Assembly: GCF_000002995.4 (NCBI RefSeq) | Contig: NW_025062479.1 | Span: 4,804,221-4,868,220, forward strand | DNA: 64,000 nucleotides | DNA from: Brugia malayi | Lineage: Eukaryota; Nematoda; Chromadorea; Rhabditida; Onchocercidae | Reading direction: 5' to 3' | In this document: piece by piece, positions 27,695 to 41,273 of the stretch | How the letters are laid out: each line of letters begins with the position of its first letter | How positions within the stretch are numbered: position 1 is the first letter of the stretch | Program-made: the position numbers and the translations under genes | The notes under the pieces: generated by a model | What the model was told of the DNA's origin: nothing | The model's database searches: none | What the model saw: only the letters and a program-made list of their open reading frames with translations

Positions 27695-30600
27695 TGCTTC
27701 TATTAAAAAAGCAAAAAAGGAAACTTTGCAGTTCATAGATCTTTACATCAGATTTCACTTTTGAAACAAATTTAACCCGTTAAGTTGTGCTGCATTTGCT
27801 TTCCTTTTGTTCATGGTGTTCCCCTTATAGTTTATGAACACTTATAAAGTAATTATATGCAATGTCTTGCATTTTATCAATACACACCTAGCTGATAATC
27901 TCATTCTCGATGTTTAACAAAGCAGTGAGACCGTGTTCACTCCAACGGTCTTGTGTTTTAATTTGTCTAATAAGTATTTTGGTTTGCTTGGGTTCTGGTC
28001 ATTACCACCACAACATTTTGCAGTGATAAATTTTGCTAATTTGAAAAGAAAGTGCTATGTTAGGGAATTGGTGATGGAGGGGGGATGAGTTTACCAGAGA
28101 ATCAAAATTTGAGAAAGAGAGTAGCATACTTGTACTTTTCATTAACATGCTAAGGAAGGCACAGAAGTCTTTTTATCTCTTCCAGGGATTTGTAGATTGG
28201 GGATTATGTTGCAGAATGCTACAGGAGAAAATTATCAAACTTCAAAACCCGTATCCAGCTCCTATAGTCAACAGAAAGGGAGCAGGAAATTTTACGTGCA
28301 CAAGACAGTTGAGAGCGAACCAGAGATACCAGTTTAATGTTCAGAAATACGTGAACCTAATATTTTATGAAAGTTAGTAGTAAAGTCATGCTTTTGTGTT
28401 ATGATTTTGGAGTAACGGGAGAAAATAGAATGAAGAGTTGTTGTAAAGTTACAAAAAACGGTAGGACAATGGTGTATAGGAAAGGAACGTCGCTTTCCAA
28501 TAACTTTGCTAATAAATGTTACTTATTGATTCCCTTTTTTCATTTGGTTGAGATAGAATTATGTGGTTGACAGGGCGGAATTCAACTTTTAAAAAGTTAT
28601 AGTTCTAGTTTTTTCGTGACTTTGATCTGATTTCCATTCATTAAGAGTAACTGTGCATTTGCTTGAAATAACTGCAATAAAAAACCGTTTTGCACACATT
28701 CAATTTTATTAATAGATTTATTAATAAGATTGATTTCATTAATAAAATTTGGAGAAAAACTAATAAACCGTGAATTAGGAAGTGCATTTCTTCATGGCTT
28801 TTCTCTTACCTGCCTAATTTCAAATTCTCGAGAATGCTAGGATTTGAAATCAGCAAATGAGCAAATCAATTACCTCAAGGTAGACTGATCTCTTATTTTG
28901 TATGTATGATGCATATTCTAAAGAGTGTATTATATTCAGAATTATTGCCGATATATTCTTAATTATTATCTTTGCAGCATATTTTGGTTGTGAATTTCAT
29001 TTTCTCTCATTCCAAAATATTCAGTAATGGTGTAATGGACAAATTTGATAAATCCATTCCATTTGGCCTAATATAAATGTTGAGTTTTTGAAGAAATTTT
29101 AGCAGATTTTGAATTTAGTGAAAACGAAAAGAGCATAACTGGAATGGTAACGAAGTGAGCACTGCAAACAAACTGTACTTTTTATTTGCTTGAAAAGGTA
29201 ACATGGTTTTTCGTCAATCATTTCGTTATGAGAAGATGCATTGAATTTCATTTGATCTGTATGCTCAGAAAATATTCTCGATAACAAAAAAAAAAGAAGT
29301 TTTAATAGCTTTTGAATTGTTTTGTTTGCATTCTTCCCTCTATTTATTGTGTATTTTTATTATTTACCATCGTCACTGAGCATACTTCAACTACCATTGC
29401 CGGTTGCTTTTATTATTTATCGCGCCACCAACCAGCACAGAAATGACTCAACTATTGTGTTTTCCTCTCTTACAGCATTTGAGAGGTCGAAGTTTAGATT
29501 ATCTCATTGATACTGTGTGTCGTCTGTTACATTCTAGTCTCGTAATTTGATTCATTCCTAATGATTTTGTTTAATTTCTTGTTCTCGACATTAATTTATT
29601 TGTGATGTGCAACATTTGTTGCCATCTCCAATATCAGATTAATTTCTTCCAGTTAAGAGAACGATTAGTTGCTTTATTAATGTGTTGCAAAATTAAGTGT
29701 TGTTTAATTTGAAAATGAAATTCGGACGTCGATAATTATCTCTAATCATATTACTAAAAGCATATTTGCATAAATTAAAATTTTTACTGATACTGAAATA
29801 AGGCGTTGGTCGAAGGAATTGTTGTAAATAACTGATCAGTGTTTTTTTCAAGTAATCCGTTTTTTGATTTAAACTCAACAGCTGTATTTATCCTGGCATC
29901 TATTTTTATCTAGTTGACGGATCCATTTTATTTTAGTAAAGATCATGTTTCATATTTGAATTTTTACATTTCAAAAATTTTACTTCTACTGAAAAATTTA
30001 TTGGACAGGACTTGAGAACCTAAAAACTCTTAGTTCGTTTAGGAAAACAAGAGATTTATCGGCACCTTCCTGCTCTTCTTCCCCTCTTCTGCCCAACTAT
30101 TCAAGTGAAACGTATCAAATCCAGTAGCGCCAGATATACACGATTCCGTACTGATGCTTTCTGTAATACGTCTGCTTATCTGAATGGCTTAGCATCAGCC
30201 GGTTAACATATCATTCGGCATTGAAGCCTTCCAAAATGTTTGTTGCCATGTTTCCACACACAGGTAACTAACTGTATGACTACGAATGCTATTCATTTTT
30301 TAACCGGTTAAAATGTGAAACATCTTCCTGGTCTTCGGTTTAAAGATGATTGATTCTATCTGCGGAAAGGATTCGGTAACATTTCTTTCTCCGTCTAATC
30401 CTGCATACCTTTTCTCGTTTTTAAAGAGTCGATGTCTTTGGATGGATTATATAGGAGTGCTGCAGTTTGCAGCACAAGAAGCGCATCGATGTGTTGCACT
30501 CAGCAAATCTGTCCACCTGATGTTCTGCGTCGTCGGATGATGTATGTCTATAAAATTGACCTCCTGCATTTGCGTGTCTCACCATGTTGCATTAACCAAA

Positions 30601-30990
30601 TTTCCTGAGCTAGGCTATACTTTTCTTTTTAATATCTCATACTAGTCGCTCCCTGCCTAAATTCCTTTAACTTTTCCACAAATTCTTCCCACATTTTGAT
30701 ATTTGAATTTTATTTAGTTTATTGTTATACGGCATCAGTTAGCAACTTATCAAATAAACAACCACTTAGTGGGTTCATTTTATTCCTTAAATAACAACTC
30801 TTTCCTTCCTCAATGCATTGTAGTAGGTTATTATGATTCCCTTTTTATCTGAAATTCTGTTTCCATCCTTTCTCTCATGTTGCAGTTTTACCATCAGCGA
30901 ATTCACATCTATTTGGTAAAAGGTTGATGCACTACGGTCACTCACTATTCATTGTTGTTTGACGAAAGCAAACACGCTGAAAATTTGCAG
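27695..30990. other. Intergenic region upstream of the uridine kinase gene
   Basis: About 3.3 kb with no supported gene. Several TTATTAATA-like AT words cluster near 28705-28745. Short open frames around 28147-28570 and 30346-30540 lack splice sites or motifs consistent with coding exons. Confidence 0.55.
30989..30990 (+). other. 3' splice acceptor 10 bp upstream of the UCKL1 start (possible SL trans-splice site)
   Basis: AAATTTGCAG ends at 30990 and ATG follows at 31001. No upstream coding exon is evident, so spliced-leader addition is likely but not proven. Confidence 0.5.
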
Positions 30991-31000
30991 TTAAAACGTA

Positions 31001-34000
31001 ATGCGTGAGCACGTAGAACGTCACGTAACAATTGCCGATCCCCTGCCAGATGCTTGCAATGGTTTAACATCAGTACGTAATGATCTTAGCAATAGGTAAT
31101 TGTTCTCTCTCTTTTCATAAAGTAATTATCATTATGGAATGAATCTTTTAGTTTAAGGAACCTGATTTCATTTCGTATTTTCGCATGTCGTTATTTACGT
31201 CTTAACTTTTTTTTGCTCTGTCCCCTGCATTTACGTAATTAAGATAAATTTTTTATATATTGTTTAGCATATTGATCTAATATTTTGATGTTTTTTGTGT
31301 TTACCGTCAGAAGTTTTAGTGGTTCTGCAGCTCCACCTCTCCCTTTACACCGACCTATGCGTACTATTTCGGGCTCAAAATCCGAAGATCATCTTATTAC
31401 AACAGAAAGTGGACGTGTAAGTAAAATTTCATAAGAATATTTTTCACTCTTTTCCCAGTTCCCTTTATTTTACTTTAGTCATTTTGTTAATGATTTTCAT
31501 ACATTGTTTGCTTAAAAGCAGATGAGTTACATTTCCGTTCTTTCAAAGTACATTTAGAAAAAATTTTTATTTTAACCATTTGTTACTTTTTGATAGCTTA
31601 TAGCGTATATATACGAAAGGTCGTCCACCGTGGTATGACCGAGAAGGAAAAATTTTGAAACAACCATATGTGGTCGGCATCTGCGGCGGCTCAGCTTCTG
31701 GCAAAACTACTGTTGCCAGACGAATAATTGAGCGATTGGAAATGCCCTGGGTTACCGTTTTATCCATGGATTCTTTTTACAAAGTACTTTTTTTAATCTA
31801 ATTTTTCATCCTTATTTTCTTTTCATCTTTTGAGTGATAGACTATCTGGCCTTTTAAACTGTCTTAAAAGTTTTTGTGCTTAAATAGGATATTAAAGGTG
31901 CTGACAGATGGACAGCATCATCTCGCGGCAAAAAGTGAGTATAATTTCGATCACCCACAGGCTTTCGACTTTGATTTAATGTGCGAAACTGTTCGACGTC
32001 TTCGGGAAGGTAAAAATGTTGAGGTATGTTGTTTTAAAGTTTTAGGAAATCCAAAGTTAGCGAATTTCTTCAAAAGTTCGAGACAGTTGCTTATAGGTTC
32101 CAGTTTATGATTTCACTACTCACCGACGTGACAAACAACCAAAATTAATGTATGGCGCCGATATACTCATTTTCGAAGGCATTTTAGCTTTCCATAACAA
32201 GGAATTGGTTGATTTATTGGATATGAAAGTATGGTTGATTGATTACATATATATGTTTTTTTTTTTTTCTTCCTTTTTTGAACAAGGAAAGGCTTAAAGG
32301 CATGTCGTGCATTTTTTTTATTGACAATGTTAAGGTATTTGTGGATACCGATCCGGATATACGGCTAGCACGAAGACTGGAAAGAGACATCCAGGATCGT
32401 GGACGAGATCTTCCAGGTGTTTTAACCCAATATTTGCGGTTCGTAAAACCGGCCTTTGATACGTTCATAGCACCTGGTATGAAGATTGCAGACATTATTG
32501 TACCACGAGGTGGTGAAAATGAAGTAGCCATAGACCTTATTGTTAAGCAAGTAAAAACTCAGCTCGCTGAAAGAGGTAAATAGCTATTTGATTTTCACTT
32601 TTGTGTTTTGCTGAAATGAAATTTCTTACCAACGAAGATGAATGTAATATCTTCACAATATATTATTAAAATTTAAGGTTATGATGCATCGAAGAATCCT
32701 TATTCTCAGCGTGCAGGGATGGTACAAAAGGATTTACCGTTACAGTTGCCACGTACGTTAACAGTTGTGTCACAAACACCACAAGTTCGTGGCTTACATA
32801 CATTTATAAGAGATCGTAAGACTCCAAGGTGAGATATTGTTAGTTATGCAAGTTTTTTTTTTTTTTAATTAAGAACACTTACATTTAAACATTGTTTAAT
32901 TAATAGTAAGGAACATCATCCGTCAGCTTTCCAGTCTTCAGAGATGAATTCAATTTCTATTCTAATCGGCTAATGCGAATACTGATTGAAAATGCTATGA
33001 ATTTTATGCGATTCGAGGATGCGACAGTTACTACACCAACTATGGAAAAGTATATTTCAGTTGAAATTAAATTCTTACGTTATGAAATTATTTTAAAACT
33101 TATGAAGACTATGAAAACTCTGGAAATCTACATGAGTGGGTGAATCACATATTTATATTTACAGATTCGTTGGTAAACGGAATACTGCACAGATATGCGG
33201 TGTTACAATTATGCGTGCGGGTGAAACAATGGAACATGCATTGAGAGCTGTTGTAAAGGATTGCAAAATGGGAAAAATTTTGATACAAACCAATGAGAAA
33301 ACCATGGAACCGGAGTTATTCTATCTGCGCCTACCGAAGAATATTCATCAATATAAAGTCCTATTGATGGATGCCACCGTTGCTACAGGTTTTTTTTCTA
33401 TTTTCTATAGTTTTTGGATCATGATCCAGGCAGGTACTGATAAGATATGCCATGCACCACAGTTGCTTTCAGTTTTTAACTTTTCTGAAGTTATTTCGTA
33501 GTTTTACTTTCACGTCCATGTCTTTGCTGGATTGATTTAACCTCATAAATTGTATAATAACTTTCTTGGCTCTTTGAAGTTTCAGAAAGTATATTATCAT
33601 GCTATGATATTGCTAATAGTTCTTGTCCTATTGTCTAAGATGTTGAATAGTCTTAGCAATGTAATGTGTGTCTGTTGTTATAGGCGCAGCGGCAATGATG
33701 GCTATTCGTGTACTATTAGATCATGATGTACTTGAAGAAAATATTCTACTACTATCGCTGCTTATGGCTGGAACTGGTGTACATTCACTTGCTTATGCTT
33801 TTCCTAAAGTATGTCTCAAATCTTACTTTGCTAATCAAAAATTCTTGCTATTTCAACAACGGTCATGCTATTCATTGGTTTCCAGGTTACTTTATTGACA
33901 ACTGCTGTAGATCCGGATATCAATGAACTGTACTATGTCATTCCGGGAATGGGTAATTTTGGCGATCGCTACTATGGTACTGAAGCAGTAGCTGCATGTG

Positions 34001-34038
34001 ATGATTCCTCAGGTGATGAAGATAACAAACAGCCTTAG
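31001..34038 (+). CDS. uckl-1: Uridine-cytidine kinase-like 1: uridine kinase fused to uracil phosphoribosyltransferase domain
   Basis: Pyrimidine-salvage protein combining an N-terminal uridine kinase and a C-terminal UPRT-like domain. Exons: 31001-31095, 31311-31416, 31604-31783, 31898-32023, 32097-32228, 32335-32575, 32678-32828, 32942-33049, 33165-33388, 33684-33808, 33886-34038. Phases agree and the model gives 546 aa, the size of human UCKL1 (548). Kinase: RPPWYD lead-in (74-79), P-loop GGSASGKT (95-102), SMDSFYK (121-127), FNFDHP-type NFDHP segment, [52 protein letters not shown] (395-402), PRPP-loop region [13 protein letters not shown] (447-459) and uracil-binding type [13 protein letters not shown] (516-528). 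The N-terminal 70 residues are family-variable. The stop is followed 45 bp later by AATAAA (34083-34088). Weak acceptors at exons 3, 4 and 6 (TTATAG, ATTAAAG, GTTAAG) are fixed by frame and homology. Confidence 0.96.
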
Positions 34039-34082
34039 CATTTTACAAAGCAAAAGAAGAAAAATAACTATCATTTTCCACT

Positions 34083-34088
34083 AATAAA
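34083..34088 (+). terminator. Poly(A) signal AATAAA of uckl-1
   Basis: AATAAA 45 bp beyond the UCKL1 stop, typical short nematode 3' UTR. Confidence 0.55.
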
Positions 34089-37000
34089 TATTTTGTTTGA
34101 TACTTTTTACACATGTTATTTATTTCGAAATATTTTTTAACCATATGTTCTTATGTGCGATTCATATTTAATTGCCTCCTGTTTGATGGTTGTTTCATCC
34201 CTTCCTCATAAAATTGTCAATGAATTGTGGTATTTATAACAGGGAATAAGGCTTAGTATCTTAAACTTGTGTTTCTTAATTAATCCATTGATAAGAGATT
34301 AGTGGCAAGAAATCATGGGAATGTTTTCCCAAAATTTTCCACTATAGTGTTTCCAAATCGATTTTTATGTGAAGAGGTGCATGTAAACCGCTTTTTGGAG
34401 ATGAGCGTTTTTCTTTGTGCTTTTCTGTCGTTATCAATTCTATATTCAATCAAATTTAAGAATTTCTTACAAAAAAATTTTTTTAATTTCTGGTATATTA
34501 TCGTAATGATTGTAATATTATTTATGTGTAGTTGATTATGTAATGTTATTTACTTTTATTTATGTTCTCATTATTTTTATTTCGCAATGAACTTACGTTA
34601 ACTAATTTGTAGTTGTTGATTATTGCACTTATTGTGCTTAAAAAAGGGAATGATATTTCGTTGTCTTTCCAAATTAAAAAATTAGCGTAAGAATTAACTC
34701 ATCACAATGAACTTGAAATTTATGATTTTGTTGCTTGGAAATGAAGATGTTTACTAATCTTTTGTTAGTTTTCTGTAACTTCTCAAAGCACTTCGGATGA
34801 GTGATAGGCTTTGATTTTTATTGGTATTCAGTTTTGTATTGTTATTCATTTTGTACTTCGTTGTGTATTAAAAATGTGGTTCCTACAAATTTCTAAGCGG
34901 TATACGAAAGATGCTGAGGAAAAACATATTGTGCAGAGGAGGTCGTTGGAAGTAAATTCTATTTCTAAAATGAAAAGAAATTTAGTTTTAGAGAAACGAT
35001 AGTTTCAAAGAACAATTGTTTATCAAAGCTTCCAGGTTTGGAATTCGAAACGATCAGGGATGAGAATGGTAATTGTGCATTGATACTTGATGCAAGTTTT
35101 TCCAACTTCTAGAAATTTTCCAGATGGTTGAAATCGGATGCTTTTGCATTTAAAAAATCCTACTATTAATAAGCTACAAATGAATGACAATGCAAGTTTC
35201 AAGGTATGACTATTCAGCTGCTCTAAGATTATAGGGCATTTTTATATAAAAATGCGGTAAAAAAAAAGAACTGATGTGAGACCTTGCATTTATAACGAAT
35301 AAATTCCATTTTTTTCAAAACTTCCGAAATGTAAAACATGATTTAGGAATTGTTTGGGTTGCTGGAATGAGATCATAAATAGTTATTGAAATCCTATAAG
35401 TGCTGGTTAATAACTTATAAGACTTCTGGATGAAAAAAAATAGGATAAGAAAAGACGAAGTATTCTAATATTGGGAAGCTAGGTAGAAATTAATAATTAA
35501 ATTAAAATAAATTGTTTACCATACCTTGATGAAAAAAGACCAGAAAAAATATATTTTGGAAAGATTTAAATTATTGGGAAGGTCATCCGCTTAATTTCAT
35601 TTGCTTCTCAACCATAAATAAATTGCCGTGTTCTTTTGAATTTTTCTCCATATCTTTTCCTTCTAGCATTAATCCGGGTGCGTTTATCTAGCGATGCATT
35701 TTTTTTTTTTTTATTACCTTAAAAAATTCATCAAACTGCCGACACAATAGTTTATCATCTTTCTATTTTTCTCATTCTTATTTCTTTACACACTTTTGTT
35801 TTATTTGTCGCTTGAAGTATATCCACTGATTGAAAATGTTTGCGTTCAGATTGCTGTCAATTTCTGGAACTGTTACATTTCGACAGCAGTGGACTACTTT
35901 AAAGCAGTAAACTTTAATGCATAAGTGGAATTTTAAAAATATTTTAAAAAAAAAAAAAATATAAAAATATTATTTTATTTTCTCAATTACAAAATTTGAA
36001 TTCACCTTTTCATTATTTGGTTTCAAAAAAGCTGCTCATTTGATATTATAATATTCATATCCAAAGATTTTAAAATTCGCTACAAAATTTACATAAAAAT
36101 TGGATTGATCATAGTATAAATAATGCAATACAAATAAAATGTTCTGAAATACTTGTTATAAAAACTACAAATGATTTAAGCAAAATCGGCCATCTGAGCT
36201 GTCCTAACTGCTCCTTCAATTCATTAGTTATTTGGTATAAGTTGATGGACCAAATGATTTGTAAATGAAAATATTTGATTTTGAGATTATTGAAGATAGA
36301 GTGTTGCATTTATTTTCCTCTTTTCTGTTTTTTTTTTTCTTTTTTTCCTTCTCTTTCACATCCCTACAATCAGTTGTGATGGCCATTTTTCGTTTCTTTT
36401 TTAAAAAGTCGAAATAAGATTAGGAAGCACTCACTATGATTTCCAAAGGAAAAAATTCCAGATGTACGTATCATCAATGTCATCATTGAATTATTTGTCG
36501 GTCTTGGATTTGAAGATCTCAAACTATTACAAAGCAAACGGGTATGCTCTCAACTGGACAGCCTATTATGTAATCACGATTCCAGCTCGTGTCTACCTGT
36601 AGCAACTTTATTTATGTTATGTTACCAAGATTATGCACACTTTACCCAGTGGAGGCTTTATAACTCAACAATTCTTCGACAATTGTTTTGCCTAATGATC
36701 ATTGGTGGATAGCTCAATTTTTAGAGGTAAATGAAAAATTTCCTGCATAAAATAAAAATCTGTATTCTGTTATCGCAACAAGTTCTGGTTTTTCAGGCTC
36801 GGAAATGTGCTTCAAGCTCAGAAATGCTCAAAAATGTAACTGATTGCAGCAGATTGACATTATTAGACGCTGACTTATTTAAAGAAAACACAAACTAAAA
36901 TTAGTTCAGGTATTGAGCTAGAAAATTCATCTCACGATATATATGAATTCAATATTTCATGACTTGCAATGTAAATTAATTAAACCTTTGATATTTTCTA

Positions 37001-37349
37001 ATAATATGTAAGGGCACATGTTGTCAATCATCTCCCTGTTCATTTTATTTTCCAATTACTTAATTTATTTTTCAGAGAATCACATTCATTAGTATCAACA
37101 CACGAGCCATCTGATTACGCTTGGCGGATCGTTGGAAGGTGAAACAACAGTCCATGTACGAGCTGAGTGCCGTTCTTGTTTTTATGTTCACTTCTTTGCA
37201 GCAATTTTTGATGATCACTGTGTTTACTATCTAAAGTGTTCAAAATAAATATTTGTGAAATGGAAGCCCATCACTTGTTCCCAAATTAATACGAATTTGT
37301 CATTGTGAATAAAAGTTAGGTTTTTTAAATATGTTAATAAAATTTCCAG
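34089..37349. other. Intergenic region, no gene seen
   Basis: About 3.3 kb of AT-rich sequence between UCKL1 and the retroelement remnant. Homopolymer runs occur at 35699-35712 (T) and 35946-35959 (A). The last few hundred bases could be decayed 5' retroelement sequence, but I could not match them to anything. Confidence 0.5.
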
Positions 37350-39200
37350 ATGGAACGTTTAAGGAAAATCACTGCATGTTTCAAATGTCTTTGAACAGCA
37401 TGCAACAAGTGATTGCTAAAAAGGGAAACTTTTGTGCTTCCATTATAAACGTTCACACAGTACGGCACTGTGTATCTTACTTGCAAGAAAGTTAAGCAAA
37501 CAGTGGATTCCAACAAGGAAAAACTGGATTCGCTCACAATCGCTAATTCTGTTACCGAAAAGGAAATTCAAGAAATAAATGTTATCGATCCCAGGCGCCC
37601 AGAAATTTAGCTCTATTTGATATTGCTTCTCAATTATTGTTCATAGCAAAGGAATTGGCATATTGATTAAATCTATAAAGAACCAAAGAAATGGAGCTAA
37701 ACACTGCTTCATTTGGAAATAAGACAACAAAAACGTATCTTACTATTGGAATAAGGAAATAATCCAATTAGATGCAGTAACAGTTTCCTACTTGACGAAT
37801 GTAATTACAAGTAGTTGGTCTAAACAAAAAGGGATTATCGAAGATAAAGAAATAAAATCAATTAAGCAACTTCAAAGGCCAATGGAAACAACCGGACATT
37901 CTCATGGTTGCTTATCACTTCTTTAAGTTTATTCAGTTCGACAAAGTAGAGAACTTAAGATACGGATCTTCCTTGATCCATACAAAGGTTGAATCTATGC
38001 TAGTTGTAAGTGGATATATAAATGAAGTTCACAACAATAAAACCATATCAGTGGACCATGCTTATCTAGTCAATACCATCAATATTCTAAACGTTTTCGG
38101 AAACTGGAATTAATTGGCATTTAAGATAAAACAAATGCTGGCAATGATGAAAAGTAACAAACAAACTATCACTAGGAACGAGGAAGATGTCAAGAATCTG
38201 TTGGCCTTGGAAAGACTCAAAGAACCAACTGAGCAATAATTTCGGACTTTGCTTTGGAAGATTAAAGTCGTTAATTAGAAGGCTGCAAATGAAACCTCAA
38301 TTACCGGGTCGATATAATGAAACCATTAACTCAATTCCAGTATAATCGAGAAAGTATCACCGGAAGTGAATGAGGTTTTTATTATCTACCCCACCACAAA
38401 GAATTAGCACCCAATAAAACCACAGCAAAACTGCGAATCGTTTATGACATCAGCTGATTGTAAAGGAATGAAAAGTTTCAATAATGTTTTATATCGGCAG
38501 CAGATAACACTTCCTGATTTAATTGAAGTACTGTTACGCTTTCGCACGATGAAAAATGTGATAATAGCATATGTAGGAAAGGCATTCTTGCAAATAGAAT
38601 TGCATCCAACGGACAGAAACCACTAACTTAAGTAAATTTTGACGATTGTGTCATATTGCGTCCAACTGACTTCATATTGTCGAACGCTCCTCTAATTATG
38701 CCTACTTGCATGAGTTTATCCTTCATAAATTGACAAACAAAAACATTCAAGAAAAACTCGTGCAGTAATAGACGAATACATTAAAGGCCCTTGATACCTT
38801 CTGGGGAATATGGAAAGACGAGTAGCTGACTAGTCTTAAAGAGAGGACCTAAAGAGAACATTCCTCTCCAAGCAATGTAGTAAGAAGAGCTCCTCATGAG
38901 GGAGAGACTGTGTTAATAAATGAACTAGAAATTCCCCGTGGCATGTGGAAATTAGCCAGGATAAAGCAAATTAAAAGAAGAACGGATGGAGAAGAAACAA
39001 ATGTCTCAATAGAATTACCACAAAGAAACTCAACGGACAAATATGCTGTAGCCACTGGAATCAACAAGGAAGGAAATTCGGATTCTCAACTAATAGTATT
39101 CCACAAATCAATTCAAAGTGTTGACAAACAAGAACCTGTCGCTCGACGAACTAGAAATGCTATGAACCGACACATTCAAACAAAGCTGTCCAACCATCCT
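37350..39200 (+). mobile_element. Degenerate, internally deleted BEL/Pao-type LTR retrotransposon remnant
   Basis: Conceptual fragments in shifting frames follow the gag-pol order of a BEL/Pao element. A CFKCL...H....C and CFHYKRSHSTALC pair (37375-37480) looks like gag zinc knuckles. ALFDIASQLLFIAKELAY and LNTASFGNKTTKTYL (about 37610-37740) resemble the A17 aspartic protease. FDKVENLRYGSSLI occurs near 37930. KLRIVYDISADCKGMKSFN through LPDLIEVLLRF and KAFLQIELHP (about 38425-38620) is the N-terminal part of a Pao reverse transcriptase. RGMWKLARIKQIKRR with downstream ELPQ (38938-39030) is the integrase C-terminal type found in BEL/Pao. Frame changes and stops lie between the blocks. The rest of RT, RNase H and the integrase core, which should separate the last two blocks, are missing. 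No LTR pair was identified. It is a fossil, not an active element. Confidence 0.8.
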
Positions 39201-39203
39201 TAA
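38910..39203 (+). pseudogene. Open fragment of BEL/Pao integrase C-terminus
   Basis: Longest still-open piece of the retroelement remnant, about 97 codons ending in TAA. It begins with a VLINELEIPRGMWKLARI-type segment typical of the end of the BEL/Pao integrase. Without the core domain it has no catalytic site. Confidence 0.65.
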
Positions 39204-41241
39204 AGTATCCAGCTCCTTCAATCAGGAATGCCACGAACTCGAAAGAATCTCGCGAGCCTCCAAATAACTTATAAAATATATTAAATAAAAATATACTAAT
39301 CCATAATACTAAAACCTGTCTTAATTGGACATTAGAAATGTAAAACTACTTCAAACTGCCTCACATAAGCAATCATTATGCCAAGACTCATCTTCCCATT
39401 ATAGCCGAGCTTATGTGCTTATCTAGAAAATTTCAACAGTCAACAAAGGGTATGTGCATTGTTTAATATGTTAAAAACTACTCCTTTGTTCTAATTCAAA
39501 TTTACTTACGACGTTGAAATACTGTAAAGCTTTTCCATGCTAATAGTGATTCCTGGAGGAATTGACAATGTTAAAATCCAACCCTTACTACATGAAGAGA
39601 AAAGATCATCTGATAGCTAGCTCTTACCTCAATGTAATCATGCGCTTGTTGCAAGTGAGTGCTAACTGCATATGGAATTAACTTGTCTAGATAGTTTTTT
39701 TGTACCAACACGTTATAGTTCGACTGCTCTCCCGCGCTCATTTAATTCAGTTCATTTAAATCCCTTAAGTTCCCCATCAATTCATTCATTTTCTTCAGTT
39801 CATTTGTAGATACTCTAGGAATTATCACCGTATTGTTGCTATAGATTAATACTTGTGTATCGTGGCTGCAAAAGCATTACAATAGGCTTTTCATTCAACG
39901 CATTCGTCTATATCAATTACAGCAAGAAACAAAGGCTCTTGAACATAAGAAAGTTCAATTCTGCTCTGAGCCAGAAGTTAGACTGAACCCCCCAGTTTCA
40001 CAACAAACATATAGGAGAACGTATGTAAAGATATGTTCGATTCAGATCTTGAAATATTCAACAAGCGACTGCGAAGATAGAAGGATTTCGAAAAGTGAAA
40101 CAGAAAAATTGTAAAACTATGGTCAACAGAAATAAACACAGAAGTAGCATTTTCAACAGAAATAAACATAGAAATAGCATTTTAGAATTATTTTGTAAAA
40201 AAAAAATAACCATAGAGCACAATGCATTGTTATTTCAGGATGTGCATATATTTCAGCAGTTAAGTCAGACAATATCCAAAAATATGTTATATGAATATAC
40301 GAGAGTTGATTGTGTCGTTTGAGAATAAGAAAAGCGTTGCGAAACTCAGTTTTTTTAACGCTGTTTTCATCAACTTTGTGGTCCTTTTCTTGAATACGCA
40401 TTAAGTGGTCATTCTTCCTTCAAATCTATTCATTAAGCTTTGTTTGATGGTAAATGTCATTTTCATACCGTTGCTGAATATCTGGGAAAACGTGTGAGAA
40501 AGCAGATTACGCACTGCAGAACGATCTATGTGAATGGGTTAGAAGTAATGAAGTAATGGTGTTAGTTTCCCTGACATTGTTCTGAAACACGTGGAAAACT
40601 GAATGTTTAAAATATTTATTTTGATATAAATGAGACTGATATAAACCACATTTATTGTGCTGTACAATTTAAATAAAGAATTATTGTTCATTGCCATATG
40701 CTTCATTACAGATTGATAACAAGAAAAGTATAGTCTAGATAGAGCATATAACAGAAAGGCAGTGATTCTTTCGGAGAAAAGAAGGAATTCTAAAGGCGTG
40801 AACTGATCATCAAGAGTTGTTCTCGTCTCATAGAAGGGTGATCGATGGTAGATAGCGCTAGTGCTTCCCTAAATGCTTAGTGGAAAACAGAAGTGATAAC
40901 TGGCAGAAATAAAATGCTCAAATGCTGTTGGGTTTTTTAATTTCGAATGATATCAACAAAAAATCGTGCTCAGTTTTATGGAAACAACCGATTAACCAAT
41001 CCATTCCCTTCAAAACAGTTCTGTTTTATTTCTGATTTCCCAACAAATAATGCAATGAAATAAATTAGGAGTGACATTACTTTAGTTGGATCGTTCATAT
41101 GCATACTCACTGTTGAAAATATAAAAACCGCGTAGTGATGTAAATAGAGAAAGAGACATACATAGTTGAGTGTGAATTTTATCAATCGGGCAGTATATGA
41201 ATTAGGGGCAAATGATGTAATATAGATATGGTTTATTGGTA
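39204..41241. other. Intergenic region downstream of the L1-family gene
   Basis: About 2 kb with no supported gene. It contains the 30-bp tandem duplication at 40123-40182. The 3' UTR of the L1-family receptor should lie in the right part. Confidence 0.5.
40123..40182. repeat. Two-copy 30-bp tandem repeat
   Basis: Unit beginning TCAACAGAAATAAACA occurs at 40123-40152 and again at 40153-40182 with two differences (C/T and G/A transitions). Confidence 0.85.
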
Positions 41242-41273
41242 TTAGATGGAACAAGCGATAATATGATAGTTAA

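Noticed and set aside
28147..28570. Two consecutive plus-strand frames of 76 and 67 codons
   Set aside because: No splice sites of matching phase, no motif, and not positioned to extend ELKS (which already ends GIWA-stop) or UCKL1.
40976..41254. 92-codon minus-strand frame near the end of the L1-family gene
   Set aside because: Hydrophobic AT-driven frame. It is not in phase with the upstream donor at 41437 and lacks an acceptor. Considered as a tail exon and dropped.
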